Below, piece by piece: positions 44,231-53,627 of a stretch of 64,000 bases of DNA. The DNA lies in the NCBI RefSeq assembly GCF_034263275.1, contig NZ_CP139559.1, forward strand, positions 5,766,001 through 5,830,000, written 5' to 3'. Numbering within the stretch: position 1 is the stretch's first letter; each line of letters starts with the position of its first letter. Both the position numbers and the translations under genes were made by a program. The notes beneath the pieces were generated by a model. The model was given only the letters and a program-made list of their open reading frames with translations, did not search any database and had not been told where the DNA came from. Source of the DNA: Mucilaginibacter sp. cycad4. GTDB lineage: Bacteria > Bacteroidota > Bacteroidia > Sphingobacteriales > Sphingobacteriaceae.

Positions 44231-45915
44231 TGTCCGACATTTTAGAACGATTTGCTGTATTGATTCTTCCGGAGAAAATTACTTTTTTGGCAGAAGATTT
44301 TTTCGCCGAAATAAGCAATGTCAGTAAGAAAGATTTAAAAACCTTTCTGTCAAGCATTATTTCCGATTCTGCTGAAAATGTATATATAAAAAAGCAAGCA
44401 ATCGATCGCCTCATGGATTTGGTCTTCTTAAATTCTATCAAGCCTAGGCAAGCTTTGGGGATATTACTTGACGATTGGGAAGGAACGAACTTGCTATTAA
44501 CCGTCAATAGAGTAAAATCACTTTACTACCTATACGAACAAGATCCCGATGAAATAGAAACCATTTTTACAGCATACTCAAAAGAGGATGAGGCTGAATT
44601 ATCGGCGGAGGCGCTTTTCCACTTAGGATTGATCAATTTGCAAAAGGGATTGCTCGCTTCAGAGTTGGAATATTCATTATTTTCGTTGGAAAAAAGCAAA
44701 TCTGACTTTCACTCAGCAAGCCAATTAATTGAAAACAGGATTGATGCTGTTGTATTTACCAAAATAGTAGAATTAACAATTGACGTAATTAAAAAAGTGA
44801 CTGCATCTCTTTCAAACAAATTGAAAGAACTTGCCAGTCTACTTTTCCAACGAGAAAGTTATGCGTTCAGTTTCGTAGATGCCCCATTTTATGTAGGTTT
44901 TTATAGGGTTCTATATGGACTATTAGAAATTTCACAGCAAACCCCTTCCTCGTGGTTAGACTTCAGACATAATCTAACAAATCTATTTTTTCAATATTCA
45001 AGTATTCAGAATCAAGAAATAAAGAGCAGGTTGTCCTTGAGTACACTTACCACATCATTTATTGAAAAACTTGATGACTCATTTTTCTTACCCTTTTTTT
45101 CTCTAAACTTTTCAGCGGAAAAATCTAGAATTTCTGCAAGATTGGGGGAATTAGATGAGACTAGCGAAGAAGCTTCTTTTTTGAAAAAAATCATTGAGCT
45201 TTCAACTGGTGACTTAAAAAAAAAAGCATCCATTGATAGTTTGAAATTTGAACTTGCAAAGATATTTCCCTTGGTTAGTATTGATACGATAAATAACCTG
45301 TTGACCTCCAACGATGATTTAAGTGAGGGAGCCAAACTCTTTAAGGTATTTGAAATTCTCCAGAAACCTTCTACAGTACAATTAAATGACGCTTTGATTC
45401 GTAGCTGCCTTCAGCTTCAGTCTATGCGTATTTACTATGGAAATTATTCAGAAGACGATAGAAATACTATGATTGCTAGTTTGTTGGAGAGCTCTGGTTT
45501 TTTAATCAAGGATCAAACAAGAAGAAGTAGATCTCAAACCGGTAAGTCCGCCGGAGAAGTCGATATCCTTGTAGAGGATTATAATCACAATCCCATTAGC
45601 ATCATAGAGGCAATGAATTTAACCTCGGTTCAGAAGGATTACATTAAACAACACATAGACAAAATATTCACTTATGATGCTAATGGTTTAGTCAACAATT
45701 ACATCTTAGTGTATGCCAACGTCGTTAACTTTGGAACATTTTATACCAATTATAGAAACTATGTAAGATCAAATGCCTTTCAATTTCCATTAATAAGCCT
45801 GACTGAAGCGAACGAATTACCATATTCTGAAATCAGAAAATTCACCATAATTCATCGCAGGAATAATTTAGATGTCAATATGAACCATATTCTAATTAAC
45901 TTATTCGATAAATAA
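44230..45915 (+). CDS. Helical protein with C-terminal PD-(D/E)XK-like domain
   Basis: 561 residues. The first 390 are predicted helical with no known repeat. The C-terminal region (about 400-540) has the alternating strands of the PD-(D/E)XK fold: GEVDILVEDYNHNPISIIEAM gives Asp445 and Glu460, but the expected lysine is Met462. HIDKIFTYDANGLVNNYILVY follows. It may be a nuclease-like effector or a catalytically inactive recognition subunit. Its ATG overlaps the ABC stop by one base (TGATG). Confidence 0.55.
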   Translation: MSDILERFAVLILPEKITFLAEDFFAEISNVSKKDLKTFLSSIISDSAENVYIKKQAIDRLMDLVFLNSIKPRQALGILLDDWEGTNLLLTVNRVKSLYYLYEQDPDEIETIFTAYSKEDEAELSAEALFHLGLINLQKGLLASELEYSLFSLEKSKSDFHSASQLIENRIDAVVFTKIVELTIDVIKKVTASLSNKLKELASLLFQRESYAFSFVDAPFYVGFYRVLYGLLEISQQTPSSWLDFRHNLTNLFFQYSSIQNQEIKSRLSLSTLTTSFIEKLDDSFFLPFFSLNFSAEKSRISARLGELDETSEEASFLKKIIELSTGDLKKKASIDSLKFELAKIFPLVSIDTINNLLTSNDDLSEGAKLFKVFEILQKPSTVQLNDALIRSCLQLQSMRIYYGNYSEDDRNTMIASLLESSGFLIKDQTRRSRSQTGKSAGEVDILVEDYNHNPISIIEAMNLTSVQKDYIKQHIDKIFTYDANGLVNNYILVYANVVNFGTFYTNYRNYVRSNAFQFPLISLTEANELPYSEIRKFTIIHRRNNLDVNMNHILINLFDK

Positions 45916-45954
45916 AAGACATTAGATATTTATTCCCTCCTTGACATTTGATAT

Positions 45955-46923
45955 ATGGAACAAAGCGTTCACAGAATCCATTTTGAAGACCGTAGCTCAA
46001 CTGAATTTGAGCGGCTTGTATTTGCATTTCTCCTTCGGACTCAGGATTGGACAACATTAGAATGGCTTGGCGAGACCGGAGCAGACGGAGGTCGGGATAT
46101 TTGGGGCATGCTATCAGGCGAAAGTTATTGTTACCAATGTGCCAACTATAGGGATATTTCCGTGAAGAAGGTTACCGATGACATTGATAAAATTATCAAT
46201 AACGGCTATTCTCCGAACCATTTTATAGTGATTTGTGGAGGACGAGTAACTAATGAAAAGCGGAGAAAAATAAAGGAGCACGGAAAAAATGCCAAGATTT
46301 CGAAAACGAAAGTCTATAGTGGCGTAGAATTTGAAGAATTGTTACGAAATGAAACTCCAGTTCTTATTAAAAGGTTTGTACTTGGCGAAGCATTCCCTGA
46401 AATTTGCATCCCTGATTTTCAAAAAGTAAATACGGACATTACGTATCTTGTCAGATCCTTGTTCAAGGATTGGCTCTTTCACGAGATAATTCCAACAATT
46501 AAAACATTATACAGAATATATAAATATGTAAACCCATTTCAGCTCACCGTCACAGAAATGGTCTTTTTATTATTTGTATTTGAAGAAGTTGATTGCGATT
46601 TTTCGGAAATGGAGGACATCAACGAATTTTCATTCGATGATTTTATTCCATTTATTGCTGATCAGACCAATCGAGAATTTCCCGTTTTAGATGAAGCCGA
46701 AAGGAAAAGATATAATGCAAGATATTACATAAATGTGAATGAGAAAATACGCGGGTTTACCACAGATCAAATAATTAACACTTTTTTCTTCCGCGAAATC
46801 CGAACGCTTGATAATGGTGATGTTTTAGAAATATTCTTTAAAAAAGATCGCGATAGAAAGACAGAGCTTAGGATAGGAAAAAGCAGCCATAGCAAACGTG
46901 ACACCCAAATCAGAAGTCAGTAA
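45955..46923 (+). CDS. Mrr-like restriction endonuclease-fold protein
   Basis: 322 residues. Residues 12-65 carry the Mrr-type REase core: TEFERLVFAFLLRT (Glu18), GADGGRDIWG (Asp44, Asp48) and ESYCYQCANY (Gln61). The usual catalytic lysine after Gln-x is Ala63, so activity is uncertain. A second half, about 150-300, is helical and may be the component that docks to the ABC complex (as effector C-terminal domains do in ABC-3C systems). It follows the 561-residue gene by 39 bases and ends the operon. Confidence 0.75.
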   Translation: MEQSVHRIHFEDRSSTEFERLVFAFLLRTQDWTTLEWLGETGADGGRDIWGMLSGESYCYQCANYRDISVKKVTDDIDKIINNGYSPNHFIVICGGRVTNEKRRKIKEHGKNAKISKTKVYSGVEFEELLRNETPVLIKRFVLGEAFPEICIPDFQKVNTDITYLVRSLFKDWLFHEIIPTIKTLYRIYKYVNPFQLTVTEMVFLLFVFEEVDCDFSEMEDINEFSFDDFIPFIADQTNREFPVLDEAERKRYNARYYINVNEKIRGFTTDQIINTFFFREIRTLDNGDVLEIFFKKDRDRKTELRIGKSSHSKRDTQIRSQ

Positions 46924-46980
46924 AGGGAGTTCGTATTCGACTTATTCCCTGTGCAAGACGAAATTACTTTTTTCAAGTTA

Positions 46981-47541
46981 TTAAGCGGCAGGCTTTTCTG
47001 ATAACAACGTCATAGCGTATAGATCCTGGTTTGGATCGAACCCGGACTGAAATATAAATCCGGACCGCCTCAAAACCTTACTCGCTGCATAATTTCTCCG
47101 GTTTACTACGGCAGCGACATTTTCAATTCCTTCCGCTTTTAAATACGCTATAACCAGTGGGAGTAAATTTGTCATCACAGCTTTCCCTTTTGCTGAGCCT
47201 TTTAGGTAAAACTCAATAAAAAAAGGATACCGCGATAGGGTATAATATTCTCTGGCTACTGCAGGAGGAATGATGTCGATCAGCCCGATCAGCCTCCCAT
47301 TTTTTTTGGAAGTGATAAAGTGAACCCTGTTCCGTCCGGAATGAAAATTTATTATCGTACCCTGCAACCAGTTCTCCGCATGACTTATTGAGAGCAGTCG
47401 TTTTTCGGGGATATATTTCAATGTGTCTTCGTCTGAAAGTATCGCGAAAACTTCTGATACCAGTTCATCGTAGCGTTGGAGATCGTCCGGCCGAAATGGG
47501 TGAATTAACAGATTTTCATTTTCAAGATAGATTGATGGCAT
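46981..47541 (-). CDS. GNAT family N-acetyltransferase
   Basis: 186 residues. N-terminal PSIYLENENLLIHPFRPDDL is acetyltransferase_3-like, FITSKKNGRLIGLIDIIPP is the strand pair, and FYLKGSAKGKAVMTNLLPLV is the acetyl-CoA region. NRRNYAASKVLRRSGFIFQS is the typical C-terminal block. Substrate unknown. It converges on the end of the defence-like operon, 58 bases away. Confidence 0.85.
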   Translation of the reverse strand: MPSIYLENENLLIHPFRPDDLQRYDELVSEVFAILSDEDTLKYIPEKRLLSISHAENWLQGTIINFHSGRNRVHFITSKKNGRLIGLIDIIPPAVAREYYTLSRYPFFIEFYLKGSAKGKAVMTNLLPLVIAYLKAEGIENVAAVVNRRNYAASKVLRRSGFIFQSGFDPNQDLYAMTLLSEKPAA

Positions 47542-48070
47542 TTTATAAATTATTATTTCTTTTCGTCGCTGAACTTCATCTTAACACGAAATGCTGAAAA
47601 TAGTTAATACCCGTTTAACATTTCAATCTTCCTAATATATTTTGTCAATTGTGGATTGCAGCATGTTCGTTCGCATTTCGCGGCTCTTAAAAATTTGATA
47701 TCATTGCGCAAAACACTTTTTAAAGCTTCTTTTTTAGAATTTCTGAAATGTAGAATCCAATTCCATTACATACTTAATGGTATTTTATTAAAAGATTAAA
47801 AACGGCGAATTAATTAATGGACCTTTTATTTATCTCCCAATTTATCCACAAAGGCTACTTTAATGTTACTTCACAGATGAAAAAACATTTCACAAATACC
47901 ATTTAGTATGTTTTTTTTTCGATAAATCGCACGTTAATCTAGCCCTTTAACGGAAAATTCTTTAATTTTAGCAGTGGCTGTTTTAATATCGCCTGCTAAG
48001 CGTAGCGATATTACGATAACCTCTTTTTCACCCGCTATTAATTTAATACTAAAAGTATACCCGGAACATT
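47542..48070. other. AT-rich intergenic stretch before the second sigma gene
   Basis: No coding frame is supported. The stretch is strongly A/T-rich around 47770-47940 and probably holds the promoter of the sigma gene, but I cannot single out a consensus box with a proper -33 element. Confidence 0.5.
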
Positions 48071-48652
48071 TTGTCGACGTATAGCACCCTTTCCGATCAC
48101 GAATTAGTTCATTTACTACAAAATGGCGACAAAGATGCATTTGCCGAAATCTATGCCCGGTTCTTTGGGCTTTTGTATGTTCATGCCTATCGTAAGCTTG
48201 GAGACGAAGACGAAGCAAGTGACCTGATCCAAGAGCTCTTTGCCAGTCTATGGGAAAAACAACCTTCTCTAAGGGTTTCGGAAAATCTATCGTCTTATCT
48301 ATACACCTCAGTGCGCAACAGGGTACTTAATCTTATTGAGCGCCGGAAGGTCAACCAGCGGTACATGTGTTCCCTTGCTGATTACTCCGAAACTGATCAC
48401 AAATATGCAGATGAGAAACTACGGGAAAGCGAATTGCGACAGATGATAGAAAAAGAAATAAATTCATTACCTGAACAAATGCGCATTATTTTTCAGATGA
48501 GCCGACACGAATATCTTAGTTATAAAGAGATCGGTGAACGCCTCGAAATGTCGGAACAAGCCGTCAAATCGGTCATGAAACGCACTTTAAAAGTCTTGCG
48601 CCAACGGCTTGGCCTGTTTGTCTTTCTAATGATTTTCTTTCACCTGGTGTGA
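48071..48652 (+). CDS. ECF sigma-70 factor of the SusCD-M16 locus (TTG start)
   Basis: 193 residues starting at TTG (MSTYSTLSDHELVHLLQNGD); an in-frame TAA is 7 codons upstream and no ATG precedes region 2, so TTG is the start. Region 2 is DAFAEIYARFFGLLYVHAYR and LIQELFASLWEKQPSLR; region 4 is LPEQMRIIFQMSRHEYLSYK and EIGERLEMSEQAVKSVMKRT. The tail is hydrophobic. It probably controls the SusC/SusD/M16 genes downstream together with FecR. Confidence 0.9.
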   Translation: MSTYSTLSDHELVHLLQNGDKDAFAEIYARFFGLLYVHAYRKLGDEDEASDLIQELFASLWEKQPSLRVSENLSSYLYTSVRNRVLNLIERRKVNQRYMCSLADYSETDHKYADEKLRESELRQMIEKEINSLPEQMRIIFQMSRHEYLSYKEIGERLEMSEQAVKSVMKRTLKVLRQRLGLFVFLMIFFHLV

Positions 48653-48793
48653 TCCGAAAGGTTGAACCGCAAGTCTGCAGAAGCACGAAATCCAGCCACC
48701 ATAACAGTATTAATATAGTTTGAAATTTATGTAAAGTTTTTTGCCCCCGACCTATTCGCTTCTTGTCTTAATGTTAGATAGTTATTAACGGTA

Positions 48794-49897
48794 ATGAAAG
48801 AAAGCGACGCAAAGAAACTTCTTAGAAAATATAATGCCGGGATAGCGACCGAAGACGAACGTTCGATCGTTGAAGGGTGGTACAATAGCTCTGAATTTTT
48901 CGCTCCTGCACCGGATAATAACTCGATAGAAGCAGCGAACAAAAGGGTATGGAAAAGGATCGATGCTAAAAATAGTTCCCCGATCAAATTATTGGCCAGG
49001 ATCGCCGCGGCCGCGTCCGTGCTGGTTATGTTATCCACCGGTGGATATTTCCTTTACCAGAGTGGTTCATCAAAAGAATCATTAACACAAGCAAGCATCG
49101 TCAAGCCCGGGCATGCTCAGGCCACACTCATCTTAGCGAATGGCCAGCATATCATCCTCTCCCCAAAACTTAAAGGCAATCTAGCAACACAAGGCAAAGT
49201 GGTGCTCCAGGCTAAGGGTATTAACGGTATCGCTTATTCCGTCAATGCTAAAACCAGTTCACCTGAAATATTTAACAAACTGGTCACAGGTCGGGGCGAG
49301 CAGTCGCCGTTCCCCATAACCTTATCTGACGGAACCAAAGTATGGTTAAATGCAGAATCTTCTTTGGTTTTTCCCGTGCAATTTAAAGGCAAAGAGCGAA
49401 TTGTAAAATTAGAGGGGGAAGGTTACTTCGAGGTATGCCATGATAAATTACACCCATTCAAAGTCATTTCAAGAAATCAGGTTACTGAAGATATCGGCAC
49501 AAAATTCAATATGAATGCTTACAAGGATGAGCCGGTTATCACGACAACTTTATTAGAAGGGGCTGTAAAGATCAATAACAACCTTATCATAAATCCTGAC
49601 GAACAATCGAACCTTGATCAATCAGGAGCAATAATAGTTAAACGCACCGATGCTGAAGCTGCTATTGCCTGGAAAAATGGAAAATTCATTTTTCAAAGCG
49701 AGAATTTACACGCGGTAATGCGTAAGCTGGTCAGGTGGTATAATATCGAGGTGATCTACCAGGGAGATGTATTCCAAAAAAACATTACCGGTTCAGTGAG
49801 CAGGTTTGATGATATATCGAAAACCCTAAATAAAATAAGTTTTGCATCCGGCGTACATTTTAAAGTTGAAGGAAGGAGGATAACCGTGATCAACTAA
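48794..49897 (+). CDS. FecR family anti-sigma factor of the SusCD-M16 locus
   Basis: 367 residues. Sigma-binding N-terminus (DAKKLLRKYNAGIATEDERS), a transmembrane helix around 65-85 (IAAAASVLVMLSTGGYFLY) and the periplasmic FecR domain: GRGEQSPFPITLSDGTKVWL, NAESSLVFPVQFKGKERIVK, LEGEGYFEVCHDKLHPFKV and FNMNAYKDEPVITT. C-terminal SENLHAVMRKLVRWYNIEVI is the STN-like DUF4974 region. 141 bases separate it from the sigma gene. Confidence 0.94.
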   Translation: MKESDAKKLLRKYNAGIATEDERSIVEGWYNSSEFFAPAPDNNSIEAANKRVWKRIDAKNSSPIKLLARIAAAASVLVMLSTGGYFLYQSGSSKESLTQASIVKPGHAQATLILANGQHIILSPKLKGNLATQGKVVLQAKGINGIAYSVNAKTSSPEIFNKLVTGRGEQSPFPITLSDGTKVWLNAESSLVFPVQFKGKERIVKLEGEGYFEVCHDKLHPFKVISRNQVTEDIGTKFNMNAYKDEPVITTTLLEGAVKINNNLIINPDEQSNLDQSGAIIVKRTDAEAAIAWKNGKFIFQSENLHAVMRKLVRWYNIEVIYQGDVFQKNITGSVSRFDDISKTLNKISFASGVHFKVEGRRITVIN

Positions 49898-49993
49898 TAC
49901 TTCTCCGATCAACAGTTTCCAGAAATAGCTTATCAACCCCTAAGGGCCATCAACTATTAAAGTAAGCGGGAGTGCTTCGACCTACCCCCGCTC

Positions 49994-52900
49994 ATGTTTG
50001 GAACTGTCATTAAAACTCTTGTGAAATTGCTATTAACAATAACCAAACTGTCAAAATTAATGAAAATAAGTGACTTATCCAGATGCGGTCCGCCTGCTGC
50101 ATTTTCCGCTCAATTGCTGAGAGTAATGAAAATAACAACATTCCTGCTGATCACTTTCCTTATCAACGTCAGTGCCGCCAGCCGCGCACAAATTACATTG
50201 GTTGGTAAGAAGATAACATTGCAAAACGCCTTAAATCAAATTCGCAAACAAAGTGGATATGATGTCATATTTACCGAACAGGATGTAGCGAGGGCACATC
50301 CATTCGACATAAGCCTGCGAAATGTCTCTCTGCAAAAGGCTTTATCAATTTGTTTTGCGGGGCAACCTTTAGATTATGCGGTTCAGGATAACACAGTAAT
50401 GATCAAGGGTAAAACAGATCAGACTCCCGCTGTAAACGCGAGTTCTCGGCAAGTTTGGATTAACGTCCACGGTCGGGTATTAAATGATAAAGGTGAGCCG
50501 TTAAGCGGAGCGACCATCAAAACCAAAGGCGTTAGCTTAGCAACGTTAACGGATACTGACGGAAGGTTTTATCTTTCCAATGTCAATGCCGATGCCGTTT
50601 TAACTATTTCCTATGTCGGTTATGCCTCAAAAGAACTTATGGCTAAACAGGTGGACGACCACATTACACTTCAGCTTTCATCAACAAAATTAGATGAAGT
50701 GAAGGTAACGACCGCTTATGGGATAGAGCGAAATAAAAAAGAACTGGGTTATTCCGTGGCCACAGTTTCCGGTGCTGAAATAAACAAAGCCAATAGCGGA
50801 AACATTTTGAACGGCATCATCGGTAAGATCTCGGGGCTTAATATTGATGTTCAAAACTCCGCTATGACTCCACAGATCAAAGTGCTTCTGCGCGGCATCC
50901 GTTCATTTGGCGAAAACAGCAATAACTCACCGCTTTTTGTTTTAAATGGGGCCCCGCTATCTTTTGGATCAGATAATGAAGCTGCCAGCCGGGTAGCTGA
51001 TTTCATCAATAATCTAAATCCATCTGATGTAGAAGATGTTACCGTTCTAAAAGGTGCTAACGGCACCGCGCTATATGGGCCGGAGGGCGTTAACGGCGTG
51101 ATCATTATCACTACTAAAAAAGGTAAATCAGGCGAAACAGCCATAAATTTCCGCACAAATCTATCTTTTAACAAGCTTGATTTCAGTCATTTAAACAGAC
51201 AAGATATTTTTGGCTTGGGAAATGACATTAATTTCAGCGGAGGTCAGGTGGCAAGCAACTGGGGCCCCGCTTACGATGGCAGGATAGTGTCCATCGGGTA
51301 TCCAGATGAAAAGGGTAATTATCAAAAGGTTCCCTACATCCCACGTGATGATTACAAAAAGTTCTTTAATGTCGCACAAAATCAACGGTATAACCTATCG
51401 CTCGCCAGCGGCGAACGGAACAGTTCGTTTTATCTAGGCTTAGGTTACCTAGATCAGAAGGGATTATTGCCCGGAGATAAAAACAAACAGGCTACGGTAT
51501 TATTATCTACCTCGCGGAAAATTAATTCCGCGCTAAACGTACTCTTTAACGTGAACTATTCACGAACCGACGTAAATAAATCGTTGCAGGATGTCACCGC
51601 CGAAGTCCTGACCATGCCAACGTTTATCCCTTTACTAGATTATAAAGATTATGTTAATAGTCATTGGGCGCAACCAGATAATTACTGGAACTTTATTAGT
51701 CCCTATCAGAGATTGGCGATAGCCCGCGAAAAAAAGCAGAATAATTCAGTGGCCGGAAACATTACTGTTAACCTGAAAATTGCCCAATGGTTGTCTGCAA
51801 AAAATGTGATTGGAATCAATTATGCAGACATAATAAGTAAAAAAACCTCCACAGGACTGAAGTTCGCGAACTATGCGAGGGTCAATGCACAAAAGTACGT
51901 CGACATTGATCCACATGTCCAGGATGAAATGCTCAGCTATAGCTCCATAAATAATGATTTCCTTTTAAGTGGTTTGCATACCACTGGAGATTTTGTCATT
52001 CGTTGGAATATCGGAAGCACATTAAGACAAAATTATAATAAAGGGCTTTTTACAGATGCTTCTCTCGTTGTACCTGTCTACAATCTTGCTTTTGTCAAAA
52101 ACACGATAAAAGGGGAAGAAGGAACGACATTACAACGAAGTATCTCCGCACTCGGTACTACGTCGTTGGGCTATAAGGATAAAATATTTCTGGAATTTAC
52201 AGGAAGAAACGAGTGGGACTCGAGGCGGGCTGAAATCGCAAGAGGTAAAGATTTGTATATCAGCGCCAATTCATCTATCCTCCTGAAAAAAATAATTCCT
52301 TATCTGGCCGAGCAAGATTGGCTGTCAGCAATGCAGCTACGATCATCCCTATCAAGTACAGCCAATATGAATATTGAGCCTCAGCAAAGTGAACGCATAT
52401 TATCGCTGGTTCTTCCTTATCCATATACCACAAATTCTTCTTCCGGTGCGTTGCTTGGATTTGGAGGAGCTCCCCCCTCGAACTCATCAACATTGCTTGG
52501 CTACGGATTTACGATCGTCAACCCTAATCCGAATATAAAGCCCGAAAAAGTATTTTCACAGGAATATGGTATTAACGTCGGCTTACTTAAAAACAGGGTA
52601 CAAATTGACGCGTCTTATTACCATCAGGTAAACGACGGTGTGATATTGCAAGTTGCGAATTCCTGGCTAAGCGGCTACCCAACTTTTGACAACGCAGGAA
52701 AATTTCAAAATACCGGTTGGGAATTTGACCTTAACTTTAATCCACTTGTTGACTTTGGGGATTTTAAGGTAGGGCTAAAAGGATACCTGGCGATCAATAA
52801 CAACAAAGTACTCAAGGTATCAAGCATATATAATGGCAGGTTCCAAACGTCTGACCCTACCAGCGGCGTTACTTACTATGCCAGCGTTGGCCACAGTGCT

Positions 52901-53608
52901 TACGAATTTGCTATTTACGATTGGATCAGGGACCCCCAGGGTAGAGTGGTTGTTGATGCAAGCACCGGCTTACCTTCGGTTGACTATCAAAATCCGAAAG
53001 CAGAGGGCCGTACCTTACCGATTTATACAGGCTCTTTAAACTTAAATGTTTCGTGGAAAAGGTTCAACCTCTCAGCACTTGCAAACTACTCCGGCGGAAA
53101 TGACCATTTGTTCAATACCCAGAACATTGCCAGCGGCGCTGATCCGCTTACGTTATTAAATAATCGAGAGAAATTCGTATTCCCAAATTCGGTCATACAG
53201 GATCGCCCAGGCCACTATATACCCAATACAAATGTCGCTGTTTCCAATATCGGACAAGATCTATTTACCAGGTTTTCGAATGTTACCAGGCATGGTTTAA
53301 CCAACGCGGCTTACTGGAAGATAAGAGAAGTAGCATTACAATACGAACTGCCAGTCAGCGGGAAATTCATCAAGGGCTTATCCATAAGCATTTATGGGAG
53401 GGATTTATTCTCGTTTTATCCCTCGTCGAACATACATGGAGACCCTACGCAAGTTAATGGCCCCGCAGCTAAGAACAATAACACTTCTATCACAGCAATC
53501 GGTGGACGTACAACATCTAGTGTAAGCAATACATCAGGTGCCGGTTCCGACCCAAATACGCTTCCGGGTTCAAGGCTTTTTGGGATTGCGGTAGGTGCCA
53601 ATTTTTAA
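49994..53608 (+). CDS. SusC/RagA TonB-dependent transporter with STN domain
   Basis: 1204 residues, the largest gene here. An N-terminal extension precedes the signal (ITTFLLITFLINVSAASRAQ), so initiation may be at the later Met21 or Met43. STN domain about 70-140 (KITLQNALNQIRKQSGYDVI), regulatory domain about 155-235 (HGRVLNDKGEPLSGATIKTK), plug signature (STKLDEVKVTTAYGIERNKK, NNLNPSDVEDVTVLKGANGT, ALYGPEGVNGVIIITTKKGK), then the barrel. Together with SusD and the M16 peptidase it probably takes up peptides or a proteinaceous ligand; this is inference. Confidence 0.95.
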   Translation: MFGTVIKTLVKLLLTITKLSKLMKISDLSRCGPPAAFSAQLLRVMKITTFLLITFLINVSAASRAQITLVGKKITLQNALNQIRKQSGYDVIFTEQDVARAHPFDISLRNVSLQKALSICFAGQPLDYAVQDNTVMIKGKTDQTPAVNASSRQVWINVHGRVLNDKGEPLSGATIKTKGVSLATLTDTDGRFYLSNVNADAVLTISYVGYASKELMAKQVDDHITLQLSSTKLDEVKVTTAYGIERNKKELGYSVATVSGAEINKANSGNILNGIIGKISGLNIDVQNSAMTPQIKVLLRGIRSFGENSNNSPLFVLNGAPLSFGSDNEAASRVADFINNLNPSDVEDVTVLKGANGTALYGPEGVNGVIIITTKKGKSGETAINFRTNLSFNKLDFSHLNRQDIFGLGNDINFSGGQVASNWGPAYDGRIVSIGYPDEKGNYQKVPYIPRDDYKKFFNVAQNQRYNLSLASGERNSSFYLGLGYLDQKGLLPGDKNKQATVLLSTSRKINSALNVLFNVNYSRTDVNKSLQDVTAEVLTMPTFIPLLDYKDYVNSHWAQPDNYWNFISPYQRLAIAREKKQNNSVAGNITVNLKIAQWLSAKNVIGINYADIISKKTSTGLKFANYARVNAQKYVDIDPHVQDEMLSYSSINNDFLLSGLHTTGDFVIRWNIGSTLRQNYNKGLFTDASLVVPVYNLAFVKNTIKGEEGTTLQRSISALGTTSLGYKDKIFLEFTGRNEWDSRRAEIARGKDLYISANSSILLKKIIPYLAEQDWLSAMQLRSSLSSTANMNIEPQQSERILSLVLPYPYTTNSSSGALLGFGGAPPSNSSTLLGYGFTIVNPNPNIKPEKVFSQEYGINVGLLKNRVQIDASYYHQVNDGVILQVANSWLSGYPTFDNAGKFQNTGWEFDLNFNPLVDFGDFKVGLKGYLAINNNKVLKVSSIYNGRFQTSDPTSGVTYYASVGHSAYEFAIYDWIRDPQGRVVVDASTGLPSVDYQNPKAEGRTLPIYTGSLNLNVSWKRFNLSALANYSGGNDHLFNTQNIASGADPLTLLNNREKFVFPNSVIQDRPGHYIPNTNVAVSNIGQDLFTRFSNVTRHGLTNAAYWKIREVALQYELPVSGKFIKGLSISIYGRDLFSFYPSSNIHGDPTQVNGPAAKNNNTSITAIGGRTTSSVSNTSGAGSDPNTLPGSRLFGIAVGANF

Positions 53609-53627
53609 CAAAAAAAATAAACGAATT

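Noticed and set aside
43971..44507. 178-codon minus-strand frame
   Set aside because: Antisense across the junction of two operon genes with clear motifs.
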